A stretch of DNA of 64,000 nt from JAPWJZ01 sp966211335 (GCA_966211335.1 CBIHNF010000001.1:930001-994000); one strand, 5' to 3'. Numbered from the stretch's first letter, positions 41,957 through 51,419 are shown. Program-made: numbers and translations. Notes: a model not told the origin generated them from the letters alone.

Positions 41957-43156
41957 TTAAGCCGGTACCATTGTGGTGCGGGTGGGGCCGTTGCTTGTCA
42001 TCATGAAATCGGGCGTGATGGAAGACTGCAGGCGCGCCAGCAGACCGCTTGCCGTTGTTTCCCCCGTTTTACCATCCTCGATATAGCAAACGCGCTCTTC
42101 CAGATGGTCTAGGCAGGTAACCACAAGGCCTTTGCGGAGGGTAATGCTGTTTTTGCCATCGGCAAAGTCATCGGTGATGGATTTTTGCAGCTGCCCGATA
42201 TCCAGATGCGAAAATCGCAGCGATCCCTGATAGGGATTGGTGAGATTGGTTTTATCCTCGATCCGGGGGGATGGCGGGGCAGACAGCTCATGCGCCAGCG
42301 GCCCCGCACCATGGCGCGTTAAATAGGCGCGGGTTATATAGGCGACATCAAGGCTGTCGATACCGCCGTCAACGGCCAGGGCCAGCGCATTGCGAAGGCC
42401 GGTGTGCGACCGCGTCACATGCGGGAAAAAGCCGCGTGCCTGATCGAGCAGCAGCCCTTGCGCACCTTCAAAAACAATCTGCGCTTTTGTCGTACTGAGA
42501 AAATCAGAGGCTGCGCGGTGGCTCGATTGCAGGAAGAAGGCGGTATCTTCCATGAACTTTTGCAACACGCCCGCCGCCTGCAGGCGTTCCTGCCATTGCG
42601 CGGGGATGGTTGTAATGCCAAGGGCGGCAAGGCGGCGCGGCACCCAGTCGCGGCGGATGATTTCCAGCCGCTGCCGCAGGGCAGGGGCGTCGGCAAGGTC
42701 GCCATAGCTTGTGGCGAAAGTGGGCTCAAGGCAGCGCTCCAGCGTTTCGCCAAAACCCATGCCGCAGCTGCCGTGGCGGGTTTTGCCGCGGGCTTCTTCG
42801 GCGATCTGGTTGATCATCATGTCGTAAGGCGTGGTGACGGGGGCCGCAGCATCGACATGGACGACGGGCTGGACGGATTTTTGCAGCAGCAGCGTGTGTT
42901 CTTTCGTGAACAGCAGCGGGTTGCAGACGAAAAAACGGCTGAGCAGCGTTGGCGCGCCACAAAAAGCGCCGCTGCCAAAGTGGCTGAAGATATGGCGCCT
43001 GCCGTCCGGCGTTGTCACGGTGTGCCCCGCCTGCGCGCCGCCGTTGAAGCGCACAACCAGCGCATCCGCGCCATGTGCGGCTGCGAAGTAGTCGGTGGTC
43101 AGACCCTTGCCTTCATCGCCGTAATTGGCGCCGATGACGACTTTTGCGTGTTTCAT
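41957..43156 (-). CDS. Divergent adenylosuccinate-synthetase-like (PurA paralogue) enzyme
   Basis: The 399-aa protein keeps the PurA core: GDEGKG with catalytic Asp14, GGAQAGHTV with His45, FEGAQGLLLDQARGFFPHVT and TRAYLTRHGAGPLAHE. PurA joins IMP and aspartate using GTP. Differences are notable: Lys after GDEGKG is Leu19, the IMP-binding GTTGRGIGP segment reads GSCGMGFG, and the protein is about 30 residues shorter. The substrates may therefore differ from IMP/Asp. It follows the VWA gene, separated by a 15-bp stem-loop, with its own Shine-Dalgarno AGGA. The regulon promoter is at 44276-44321. Confidence 0.8.
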   Translation of the reverse strand: MKHAKVVIGANYGDEGKGLTTDYFAAAHGADALVVRFNGGAQAGHTVTTPDGRRHIFSHFGSGAFCGAPTLLSRFFVCNPLLFTKEHTLLLQKSVQPVVHVDAAAPVTTPYDMMINQIAEEARGKTRHGSCGMGFGETLERCLEPTFATSYGDLADAPALRQRLEIIRRDWVPRRLAALGITTIPAQWQERLQAAGVLQKFMEDTAFFLQSSHRAASDFLSTTKAQIVFEGAQGLLLDQARGFFPHVTRSHTGLRNALALAVDGGIDSLDVAYITRAYLTRHGAGPLAHELSAPPSPRIEDKTNLTNPYQGSLRFSHLDIGQLQKSITDDFADGKNSITLRKGLVVTCLDHLEERVCYIEDGKTGETTASGLLARLQSSITPDFMMTSNGPTRTTMVPA

Positions 43157-43187
43157 GGCTTTTCCTGAATGTGCCGCCGCATATAAG

Positions 43188-43223
43188 CAAATACCGCGCG
43201 CTCTTTCAAGCGCGCGGTATTTG
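43188..43223 (-). terminator. 15-bp perfect stem-loop between the VWA and PurA-like genes
   Basis: CAAATACCGCGCGCT and its exact reverse complement enclose a six-base loop (43203-43208). On the minus strand it starts 18 bp after the VWA stop and is followed by GCTTATATG, with only the three T that form the end of the stem. It can act as a weak terminator or attenuator that lowers PurA-like expression, or as an mRNA-stabilising element. Confidence 0.6.
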
Positions 43224-43240
43224 GTGGCACTGCTGTCCCG

Positions 43241-44185
43241 TTACTCAGGTTTCAGTTTAAACTTCACCGGTTTCGGGCGATGCACAAGATGGTTGTTGTT
43301 GGCGGCCTTCACGTTCTTGATGGCTTCCGTGACCGTCTTTGCCGTGTCACCCTGCCAGCTGGCGATGACCGCGGCAGGGTCCTTGCCGCCATGCACTTCC
43401 ATGACGGAGACGAGGACTTCCGACAGCTTGGTATAGTCCTTCAGGGAAATGATGCGCTCCGGCGGCAGCACCTTGTTCCAGCTGTCATAGACTTCTTTTT
43501 TATGGCTGCGTGCATGGTTGCCCTGCTCGACGACGACGTGATAGACGTCGTATTTCGTGGAGACCATGGTCAGCAGGTCCTTGCTGCTCAGGTTCGCCGG
43601 TACATCGTCGCCAATGAACTTCTTGATCTGTTCCTTGGTCAGCTCTGGCGGGCATTCTTCATCGCCGAAGGTGAAGATGATGCCTTTGCGTCCGTGCTTG
43701 GTCGCGTCAATCTCCGTTTTCTTCGCGGCGAAATACCAGGGCAGGTTATAGCTTTCAAAGCTGTTATTGCCGCCGCCGCCTTCAAGGTAGATATTCTTCA
43801 GCTGCTCGGCGATGCGGATATCCGCCTCGAACTGCGAGGCCTGCAGCGGCGCGCGGTCGCAATGGGCATCGCCCACGCCCATCACCATGATATGCGGGTC
43901 CGAGACGGGCTTGCGGTCGAGGATCTGCTCGACAAGCGTGCCGAGCCCTTCGCGTGCCATTCTCTCCGCAATCACGCCCATGGAGCCTGTGACGTCGAGG
44001 GCGAGGATGATCGGGGTTGAGTTCGGGTTCTCCGTCGAATCGCGCGATTCGCGCAGCTGGATGGCGCGGGGGTCCATTTCGGGGCGCATGGCGGAGGCGT
44101 TGAAAATTTCGCGGGTCGATTTGCCGCGGGTATGCGTGGTTGTGTAATTATCCCAGTCTTTCGTGTCCCATCTGCCGTGTCCCAT
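43241..44185 (-). CDS. VWA-domain protein with an N-terminal family-specific segment
   Basis: ATG 44185 is chosen because AAGGAG lies 10 bases before it; the frame open to 44314 runs through the regulatory palindromes. The 314-aa protein starts MGHGRWDTKDWDNY, a polar segment, and its VWA domain begins at about residue 60 with the metal site LALDVTGSMG (DxTxS). FTFGDEECPPEL supplies a later acidic position. VWA domains bind partner proteins through a metal ion. There is no signal peptide or membrane helix, so it is cytoplasmic. It is the first gene of an operon with the PurA-like enzyme. Confidence 0.8.
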   Translation of the reverse strand: MGHGRWDTKDWDNYTTTHTRGKSTREIFNASAMRPEMDPRAIQLRESRDSTENPNSTPIILALDVTGSMGVIAERMAREGLGTLVEQILDRKPVSDPHIMVMGVGDAHCDRAPLQASQFEADIRIAEQLKNIYLEGGGGNNSFESYNLPWYFAAKKTEIDATKHGRKGIIFTFGDEECPPELTKEQIKKFIGDDVPANLSSKDLLTMVSTKYDVYHVVVEQGNHARSHKKEVYDSWNKVLPPERIISLKDYTKLSEVLVSVMEVHGGKDPAAVIASWQGDTAKTVTEAIKNVKAANNNHLVHRPKPVKFKLKPE

Positions 44186-44275
44186 ATCGCAAGTGCTCCT
44201 TCGTTTTGTGCAACGCCGGTTTGTCCGGCGCCCTGATTGTTGATGGCGCTTATTATGCTCAGAATTAGTCTTTTT

Positions 44276-44321
44276 ATTCTCTGATGGAGCATAAACTATA
44301 CTCTCATAGAGCATAAGTCAA
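44276..44321 (-). promoter_or_regulatory. Promoter with two tandem 17-bp palindromic operators, upstream of the VWA operon
   Basis: On the minus strand TTGACT (44321-44316) is followed by a 15-bp spacer and TATAGT (44300-44295). Operator B, ATACTCTCATAGAGCAT (44298-44314), fills the spacer; operator A, ATTCTCTGATGGAGCAT (44276-44292), begins 22 bp away and covers the likely transcription start. A weaker third copy may lie at 44255-44271. The same layout recurs at 54655-54701, so the two operons should share a repressor. The site also lies 55 bp or more upstream of the divergent acyltransferase gene. Confidence 0.75.
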
Positions 44322-44368
44322 TTTCTGTTTTAGCGGTGGGCGCGCCCACCCCTTTGAGAATATGAAAA

Positions 44369-46351
44369 ATGGCGCCAGCTTCTTTTCCGCCGGTAATTGC
44401 GGTAAAACCAGCCATGGAATTCAGGAAGGACATCAACGGCCTCAGGTCCTATGCCGTGATCGCGGTCGTGCTCTACCACTTCGGGCTCGGCGGCGGTTTT
44501 GCGGGGCTGCCGGGAGGGTTTGCCGGCGTTGATGTGTTCTTCGTCATTTCCGGCTTCCTGATGACGGGGATTATTGTCACCCGTCTCAATGGGGGCTCCT
44601 TTTCGCTCGCGGATTTTTATTTAAGCCGGGCCCGCCGCATCCTGCCGGCACTGCTGGCGCTCTGCCTTGCGCTGCTCGTCTTCGGCTATTTCTGGCTGAT
44701 CCCCAGCGATTACGCGATGCTCGGCAAGCATGCGGCGGCGTCCGCGGGCTTCGTGTCAAACATTGTGTATCTGGGGGAGGAAGGGTATTTCGACGCCCCC
44801 TCACACGATAAGTGGATGCTGCATACCTGGTCGCTCTCGGTTGAATGGCAGTTCTATCTTGTCTACCCGCTGTTGCTGATGACGGTAAGCCGCCTAAAGG
44901 TACCGCGCAAATTTGCCGGCCTGATGCTGGCCTTGGGTGTGCTGACCTTCGCAAGTTCGGTCTGGCTCACGGAGACAAGTTCATCATTCGCCTTTTACAT
45001 GCTGCCGGCGCGGACATGGGAGTTCATGGCGGGCGGTCTTGTTTTTCTGGCGGGCCGGCGGTTTTCGGGCAGCGCAAAGCTTGAATGGGCTGGATTTGCG
45101 CTTATTTTCGCGTCTTTTTGCCTGTTCAACAGCGATTCGCCCTGGCCGGGTTATGCGGCGGCAGTGCCGATCCTCGGCGCGGCGCTTGTCCTTCTCGCGG
45201 GGCGTGAGAATTCATCGTTGACGGGCAATGCCGGGGCGCAGGCGCTCGGCACATGGTCTTACTCGATCTATCTTTGGCATTGGCCGGTCGTTGTCGCGCT
45301 CGGATATTTCGGTTTTACAGGCGCGGGCTATGCCGCTTTTGGCGTTATGCTGTCATTGCTGCTGGGTGCCGCTTCCTATGTCTTTGTCGAAACGCCGACA
45401 CGTAAAAAGATGGCCCGATTGAAATCGCGTCAAGCATGGGGCGTTATCGCAGGCGTGCTGGGCTTTGTCGTCCTGCTCGGCACCGGCGTTGTGATGGCGG
45501 ATGGCATCAATGCCCGCGTATCGCCGCAAATTCTCGCCATCGACCGCGCGACGGATAGCCGCGCTGAGGGCAAGGACGGCTGCGGTTTTGACGCCGCCAC
45601 CAAAAAGCTCACCCCCTGCCGCGTCGGCAAAGGTTCCGGCCCGCGCTTCGCGCTGTGGGGCGACAGCCACGCCGGTGCACTGGTGAAAGCCATGGAAGAT
45701 GCCGCCGGCGGCAGCGGCGACCTTTACAGCTATAGCTGCCCCGTCATCTTCAACGCGACCGGCCGCAGCAAAAAGCGCGGCCATGGCTGCACATCCTTCC
45801 ACGACGGCGTGATGGCGGCGATAAAATCCCTGCCGAAAGACGAGCCGCTTGTCGTCGCCAGCCGCTATTCCTTCTACCTTCTGGGGCCGAACGACGGCAC
45901 GAAACGCCTGACCGGTCTTGACTACGATGATCCACCCGCGAAAGGGGAAAGCCCGGAGGATGTTTTTGCCGCGCGGCTGACGGATTCGCTCTGCATGGTG
46001 CAGGGGGTGCATCCGCTTTATGCCGTCAAGCCCGTGCCGGAAATCGGCATGGATGTACCCAAAACGGCGGCGCGCCGGTTGATGGCGGGGCGGGAAATGC
46101 CGGATATTGCGGTGACGCTGGAAGCATACCGCGCACGCAATGCGGTGGCCTTGCGCGCGCTCGAGGACGCCAAACGCAAATGCGGCGTGCGCCTGCTCGA
46201 CCCCGTGCCCTACCTCTGTAAAAATGGCCGCTGCAGCGGCATGAAAAACGGCCTGCCGCTCTATTTTGACGACAACCACCTCAACGACAACGGCAATGCT
46301 GTTTTGGTTCCCATGCTGGCACCTGTTTTTAACGCGGAAAAACCGCGATAA
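44369..46351 (+). CDS. Acyltransferase (OafA type) with C-terminal SGNH domain
   Basis: The 660-aa protein has an acyltransferase-3 membrane domain of about ten helices starting at FRKDINGLRSYAVIAVVLYHF, with the catalytic His in YHFG. A periplasmic SGNH hydrolase-like domain follows, with block I LWGDSHAGA and block V DDNHLND. Such fusions O-acetylate lipopolysaccharide, capsule or peptidoglycan. ATG 44369 (weak GAGA upstream) and ATG 44414, right at the domain start, are both possible. It is divergent from the VWA gene across 183 bp and ends at a small stem-loop. Confidence 0.9.
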   Translation: MAPASFPPVIAVKPAMEFRKDINGLRSYAVIAVVLYHFGLGGGFAGLPGGFAGVDVFFVISGFLMTGIIVTRLNGGSFSLADFYLSRARRILPALLALCLALLVFGYFWLIPSDYAMLGKHAAASAGFVSNIVYLGEEGYFDAPSHDKWMLHTWSLSVEWQFYLVYPLLLMTVSRLKVPRKFAGLMLALGVLTFASSVWLTETSSSFAFYMLPARTWEFMAGGLVFLAGRRFSGSAKLEWAGFALIFASFCLFNSDSPWPGYAAAVPILGAALVLLAGRENSSLTGNAGAQALGTWSYSIYLWHWPVVVALGYFGFTGAGYAAFGVMLSLLLGAASYVFVETPTRKKMARLKSRQAWGVIAGVLGFVVLLGTGVVMADGINARVSPQILAIDRATDSRAEGKDGCGFDAATKKLTPCRVGKGSGPRFALWGDSHAGALVKAMEDAAGGSGDLYSYSCPVIFNATGRSKKRGHGCTSFHDGVMAAIKSLPKDEPLVVASRYSFYLLGPNDGTKRLTGLDYDDPPAKGESPEDVFAARLTDSLCMVQGVHPLYAVKPVPEIGMDVPKTAARRLMAGREMPDIAVTLEAYRARNAVALRALEDAKRKCGVRLLDPVPYLCKNGRCSGMKNGLPLYFDDNHLNDNGNAVLVPMLAPVFNAEKPR

Positions 46352-46363
46352 AACGTGGTTTTT
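46341..46363 (+). terminator. Stem-loop and T-run at the acyltransferase stop codon
   Basis: AACCGCG and CGTGGTT (one G-U pair) form a 7-bp stem around ATAAAA, running into TTTTT at 46359-46363. It overlaps the stop codon at 46349-46351. The stem is short, so termination may be partial before tamA. Confidence 0.45.
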
Positions 46364-46418
46364 ACAGGTGTTTTCATGCTAAATAAGCGAAGGCAACTTC
46401 AAGCGCTTTACGGCAGGC

Positions 46419-48200
46419 ATGCAACGATTCCGCGCCATCATTCTTCTGGTCCTGTTCTGCGGCATGGCATGCGGCCTTTCCGGCTGCCTTGACGACAGCC
46501 TGCGCGCGTTCTTTTTCAAGCCGGATTATACGCTCAGCGGCCTCGACAATAACACCGCGCTGAAAAAGGAAATGCAGATTTTCCTCGGCAATCGCCTTGC
46601 CGACATCAAGAAGCCAAAAGTGAAAGCGGAACAGGCGGAAGCTGCTGCCTATCAGGCCGATCTCGTTAAAACCGATCTTGCCGACCAGATGAAGGCGAAG
46701 GGCTATTACGATTCAAACGTCGTGTTTCATCCGGGTAAAAAGCCCTGGTCCGGCGACTATTCGATTAATTCCGGCGCGGTCTATAAAATCGCATCCGTCA
46801 CGCTGCGCCCTTCGGCGGAGCAAAAATTTTATGCGCAAGTTGCGGTGCTGAAAGGGCAGGTGCTGGATGCGGCAGTCGTCCTCACCGCCGAGGCGGAACT
46901 GGTAAAGGCGGTGCAGAAGGACAGCTGCGCCTTCACGCTGGAAGTCACGCATGAAGTAACGCTTGATGCGCGCGCAAAAACGGCGGATATCGTCTTCAGC
47001 ATCAATGCCGGCGGCAAGGCGGCCTTTGGCCCAGCAGAATTCCGCAATCCGGGCCGGACAAAACTTTCGTACCTAGAAAAGACTGTGCCGTGGAAAGAAG
47101 GGGATTGTTTCCGCCGCGAGAAAATCGACGAGACGCGCGCGGCCCTTTTCCAGACGGGCATTTTCTCCCGCGTCGATCTTGTCCTGCCGCAGCAGCTTCC
47201 CGCAGATGGCCGCGTGCCGGTTGTTTTTGCGTTGAAGGAACGCGCGCCGCGCAGCATCAGCTTCGGCGTCAGCTATTATACGGACGAAGGTCCCGGCGTG
47301 ACGGCGGGCTGGAAGCACCGCAATTTCTTCGGCGCCGGCGAAACCGTGGACGCGGAGGCGAAAGTATCCTCGCTGATCCAGAGCCTGAACGCCAAATTTA
47401 CCTCCCCTTATTTCCTGCGGCATGACCAGAGTCTTTCTTTCACCGCCGACCTCAGCCATGAGGACAGCGATGCCTATAACGAAACTGGGCTGTCAACCGG
47501 CGTTTCCATCAAGCGCGATTTTTCGAAACGGCTGTCCGGCACAACCGGCCTGACGCTCGAATACAGCAAGATCGACGATAAAACGCTGCTGACAACCGAT
47601 ACCTTCACCCTGCTGTCGTTGCCGCAATCGGTCAAGTTCGACAGCCGTGACAATGTGCTGGATGCAACGCGCGGCTGGCTGCTGGAAGGTTCGGCCGAAC
47701 CTTTTATAGACGTCACCGGCACCAGCCCTGCTTTCTGGAAGACGGTGGGTTCTGCCAAAACCTATCTGGCGTTAAGCAAAACATATACCCTCGCGGGCCG
47801 CGTCAAGGCAGGCAGCATTCTGGGCCCGTCGACCGCCAGCATTCCGGCGACGAAACGTTTTTACGCAGGCGGCGGCGGCTCCGTGCGCGGCTTCGGCTAT
47901 CAGGAAGTGGGGCCGGTCGCGGCCGGCAAGCCGAGCGGCGGTCGATCCCTCGCGGAAGCGTCCGGCGAATTGCGTTTTCGCATGACGGATACTTTGGGCG
48001 CAGTCGCCTTTGTCGATGCGGGCAGCGTGAGTGAAACTGTGGTGCCTGATTTCAGCAACCTTTCCATCGGTGCCGGCGCGGGCCTGCGCTACTACACCAG
48101 CTTCGGGCCCTTGCGGTTTGACGTCGGCGTGCCGCTCAACAACCGCAACAAAACATCCTCAAGCTACCAGCTGTATATCAGCATCGGGCAGGCATTCTGA
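46419..48200 (+). CDS. tamA: TamA-like Omp85-family outer-membrane translocation factor
   Basis: The 593-aa protein has POTRA domains (about residues 35-270) and a C-terminal Omp85 barrel with the RGFG motif in SVRGFGYQEVGP. TamA works with TamB to move phospholipids and autotransporter-type proteins across the envelope. The stop codon shares one base with the tamB start (48200), as expected for the pair. The N terminus reads CGLSGC, a good lipobox (Cys at about 23); a lipidated TamA would be unusual, since the family normally has an ordinary signal peptide. Confidence 0.88.
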   Translation: MQRFRAIILLVLFCGMACGLSGCLDDSLRAFFFKPDYTLSGLDNNTALKKEMQIFLGNRLADIKKPKVKAEQAEAAAYQADLVKTDLADQMKAKGYYDSNVVFHPGKKPWSGDYSINSGAVYKIASVTLRPSAEQKFYAQVAVLKGQVLDAAVVLTAEAELVKAVQKDSCAFTLEVTHEVTLDARAKTADIVFSINAGGKAAFGPAEFRNPGRTKLSYLEKTVPWKEGDCFRREKIDETRAALFQTGIFSRVDLVLPQQLPADGRVPVVFALKERAPRSISFGVSYYTDEGPGVTAGWKHRNFFGAGETVDAEAKVSSLIQSLNAKFTSPYFLRHDQSLSFTADLSHEDSDAYNETGLSTGVSIKRDFSKRLSGTTGLTLEYSKIDDKTLLTTDTFTLLSLPQSVKFDSRDNVLDATRGWLLEGSAEPFIDVTGTSPAFWKTVGSAKTYLALSKTYTLAGRVKAGSILGPSTASIPATKRFYAGGGGSVRGFGYQEVGPVAAGKPSGGRSLAEASGELRFRMTDTLGAVAFVDAGSVSETVVPDFSNLSIGAGAGLRYYTSFGPLRFDVGVPLNNRNKTSSSYQLYISIGQAF

Positions 48201-51200
48201 TGGAGGATGTCCACAAAAATTCCCGCCTGCGCCGTATCGCAAAAGCTGCGGGCTTTACCTTCTCGACGCTATTCGCGCTGGCGTTGCTGTTACAGTTCAT
48301 CCTTTGGGGCGGCTTCCACTGGCTGAATGGCGGCGACGGACAAGGCTGGCTGTTACGCCAGCTGGACAGCGCCATGGCGGGCAGTGGCTATTCCGCGAAG
48401 CTGAATGGCCTGCATATGTCCGTCTTCGGCACGCTGACGGCCGATGAATGGCAGCTTTCCGATGCCGCAGGACCGCTTGCGGAGGGTAAGGGTTTGCGCC
48501 TGCATGTCTCCCTTGCCTCAGCGCTGCATAAGACACTGGCGCTGCGGCTTTACGCATCGGCCGCCAGCGTTTTGCGCCTGCCGGAAAGTGGCGATGCGCC
48601 TGCGCCTGCGTCAGGACCTTTTTCGCTTCCCGAATTTTACTTTCACCGTATCGCGCTTGAATCGCTCCGCATCGATGCGCTTACCATTGATAAAGAAGTG
48701 GCGGGTCGTGCGCTCGTTCTAACGCCGGACCTGAAGGGTGACGTCGCAGTGACGGCCTCCGGCGCAACCTTCAACCTGTCTGGTGGTGTCACCTCTACTG
48801 ATAAGTCGGATTCCGCGGCGCTCTTCCTGCCGCGGGAAATCACCGCGCGCGGCGGCTTTGATGCTTCTGCGCAGCAGCTGACGCTTCAGGGTTTGACGAT
48901 GGATGCGCCAGCCTACAGCCTCGCGGCAAAAGGTACGTCGGGACTTGGACAGCGGCAGGCAGTCGAGCTCACCGCCACGGTCAAAAATCCTGATCTTGCC
49001 GCGGTGACAGGGGCGTCACTGGCGGGGACTGGTCAAGCGACGCTGGACATTTCCGGCACGGTGGCCGCACCACAAGCGAAAATTTCCGGCCTTCTTCAGC
49101 ATCTGGTCATCAAGGGCGAGAATTATCCGGACGTGACGCTGGTCATGGAGGCGGAAAATATATTCGCCAAACCGGCTGGAAAATTTCAATTGTCCGGAAA
49201 GGGCAATTCACCGGCACTGCTGGACGGCAAATTTTTGATCAACGGGTCGGAACTTGCATTGAACCAGCTGAAGGGTATCGCCGTCGATTCCAGTCTATCC
49301 GGTGATTTCAGCTATAATATGGACACTGGTATTGCAACGGGTGCGGCCAACATATCGGCCAACCTTGCCGCCTATCAGAAATTGCTCGGCATCCCCATCG
49401 GCGGCAGGCTCAAAGTATCTGCCACCTTCTCCGGCGAAAACGGTCTGCAGTCTTGCGTGTTGGAGGCGCATGGCGCGAATCTTTCCTATCAGCAGCTGCA
49501 TTTGGGGAAGGGTAATGTCAAACTTGCGCTTGCCGATGTCTGGCAGCGCTGGCCGGATGACGTCCGGCTTCACCTTGAAAATTTAGCGGCGGGTGAATTT
49601 GCGCTTCCCGTCACAAAAATCACGCTTGAAAAATCTTCACCGGCGCAATACCGGCTGACGGCGGATGGTGCCGCAGACTATCGCGGCCGCGTAAAGTTTG
49701 CCGGCAGCGCGAATATTGCCGGCAGCAGCTGGGCAGATGCAGCGGCCGACAATATCAAGCTCAACCTGAAACCTTTGAAAGGCACGGCCCTTCTGACCGG
49801 CCGGGCAAGCATGAAAGATGCCGATCTTTCTCTCGCCTTAAATGGCGTTGCGCTGGCACAATTGCCCGCGAACCTTGGCAAGGTTTCGACCAACGGCACG
49901 ATTAAGCTGCAAGGATCTTACGCCGCCCCAGAACTGACGGGCGAGTTGCAGAGTACTGTTCCAAGCCCGGCCTTAAGCATCGTTACAACGTCTTCCTACC
50001 GTAATGGCGCATTCAAGCTTGATGCGAACGGCCGCGGCAGGGGCATCGACCAACTGGAAGCGCATGTGACAGCGCCCCTTCAACTCTCGCTCGTGCCATG
50101 GAAGCTGTCATCACCGGAAAAAAACGGCATGGCCGGCAAACTTGCCCTGCGCGGGGATGCCGGTAAGTTGTCGCCGCTCTTTCTCGATCCCGCGCAAAGC
50201 CTGCAAGGCCGGATCAATGCACAACTTGCGCTCTCGGGCGGCTTTGCAAGTCCGGTCGTGACCGGGCCCATCAGCCTTGCTGCAGGGAAGTTTACGGCAC
50301 GGAACCTCGGCGTCGCACTGCAGGATATTTCCGTCAATGCGGCCATCGGACGCGATACAATCACCGTCACTTCCGCCTCCGCGACCGATGGCCGCAAGGG
50401 AAGCGTCAAGGCCGCCGGCACCGCGTCGCGCAACGGTGGGGCTGCGAAAATAGATATTACCGTGCGGAATATGGATGTTTCACGCTTTAACGAAAATGTT
50501 GCGGGCCGCCTTTCCGCCGCGCTGAATTTGACGGGCGGCGGCGGCGGTTATGTGCTGAAAGGCAAGGTGACGCCAGACGATCTGGCAATCACAATCCCGG
50601 AGAGGTTCCGCAGTGATATCCCGAAGCTGAATATCGTGACGCGTCACGGGAAGAAGCCGGCGGTTGGCGCGGCTGGCGGCAGTGCGCTAGCGCTCAATGT
50701 CACCCTCGATGCACCGGACCGCGTCATGGTGCGTGGCTGGGGGCTGGATGCGGAATTCGGCGGCAAGCTGGATATCAGCGGCACGGCCGCAGCGCCGCAG
50801 GTCAATGGCCAGCTACAAAGCCGCCGCGGCAGATACGAAGAATTTGGCAAGCGCTTTACGATCAGCCGTGCCATCCTCCAGTTCAACGGGCCCGTGCCGC
50901 CGTCTCCCTTCCTTGACGTACTGGCGGAGACGAAGGCGGAAGATATTACGGGGCAGGTGACGCTGACGGGGCCCGTTTCGAAACCTGTCATCGCTTTCAC
51001 CTCCGTCCCGGCGCTGCCGCAGGATGAGGTGCTGTCGCGCATCCTGTTTGGGAAGGGCATGGAAAAAATCAGCCCCTTCCAGGCGATCCAGCTGGCGCGC
51101 ACGCTGCAGCGCTTCTCCGGCAAGGGTAGCGGGCCGGACCCCTTGGGCGCCTTGCGCGGCGCGACCGGGCTTGATGATATTGACGTCGAAAACAGCGCCG

Positions 51201-51391
51201 AGGGCGGCACTACGGTCGGCGCCGGAAAATACATCACCGATAAAGTGTATCTCGAGGTCGGCTCCGGCACCGGCAAGAAGAGCGGTGCTGCCAAGGTGCA
51301 GGTCGAGCTGACGCCGAAGGTGAAACTGGAAAGCAAGATCGGTCAGGATTCGCAGGCCGGCGCCGGCGTCACTTGGGGCTGGGATTACTAG
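48200..51391 (+). CDS. tamB: TamB-like envelope protein (DUF490 / AsmA-like lipid-transfer family)
   Basis: The 1063-aa protein has one N-terminal anchor helix (about residues 15-35), a long beta-rich region of repeats such as LDISGTVAAPQ and the conserved C-terminal DUF490 domain with LGAL and the final GVTWGWDY, a barrel-like end. TamB bridges the inner membrane and TamA in the outer membrane. It shares one base with tamA (TGATG). At about 1060 aa it is shorter than the E. coli protein (about 1260) but normal for alphaproteobacteria. Confidence 0.9.
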   Translation: MEDVHKNSRLRRIAKAAGFTFSTLFALALLLQFILWGGFHWLNGGDGQGWLLRQLDSAMAGSGYSAKLNGLHMSVFGTLTADEWQLSDAAGPLAEGKGLRLHVSLASALHKTLALRLYASAASVLRLPESGDAPAPASGPFSLPEFYFHRIALESLRIDALTIDKEVAGRALVLTPDLKGDVAVTASGATFNLSGGVTSTDKSDSAALFLPREITARGGFDASAQQLTLQGLTMDAPAYSLAAKGTSGLGQRQAVELTATVKNPDLAAVTGASLAGTGQATLDISGTVAAPQAKISGLLQHLVIKGENYPDVTLVMEAENIFAKPAGKFQLSGKGNSPALLDGKFLINGSELALNQLKGIAVDSSLSGDFSYNMDTGIATGAANISANLAAYQKLLGIPIGGRLKVSATFSGENGLQSCVLEAHGANLSYQQLHLGKGNVKLALADVWQRWPDDVRLHLENLAAGEFALPVTKITLEKSSPAQYRLTADGAADYRGRVKFAGSANIAGSSWADAAADNIKLNLKPLKGTALLTGRASMKDADLSLALNGVALAQLPANLGKVSTNGTIKLQGSYAAPELTGELQSTVPSPALSIVTTSSYRNGAFKLDANGRGRGIDQLEAHVTAPLQLSLVPWKLSSPEKNGMAGKLALRGDAGKLSPLFLDPAQSLQGRINAQLALSGGFASPVVTGPISLAAGKFTARNLGVALQDISVNAAIGRDTITVTSASATDGRKGSVKAAGTASRNGGAAKIDITVRNMDVSRFNENVAGRLSAALNLTGGGGGYVLKGKVTPDDLAITIPERFRSDIPKLNIVTRHGKKPAVGAAGGSALALNVTLDAPDRVMVRGWGLDAEFGGKLDISGTAAAPQVNGQLQSRRGRYEEFGKRFTISRAILQFNGPVPPSPFLDVLAETKAEDITGQVTLTGPVSKPVIAFTSVPALPQDEVLSRILFGKGMEKISPFQAIQLARTLQRFSGKGSGPDPLGALRGATGLDDIDVENSAEGGTTVGAGKYITDKVYLEVGSGTGKKSGAAKVQVELTPKVKLESKIGQDSQAGAGVTWGWDY

Positions 51392-51419
51392 CTATTTCAT
51401 GGGCTTTCGCGCCTGCTTG

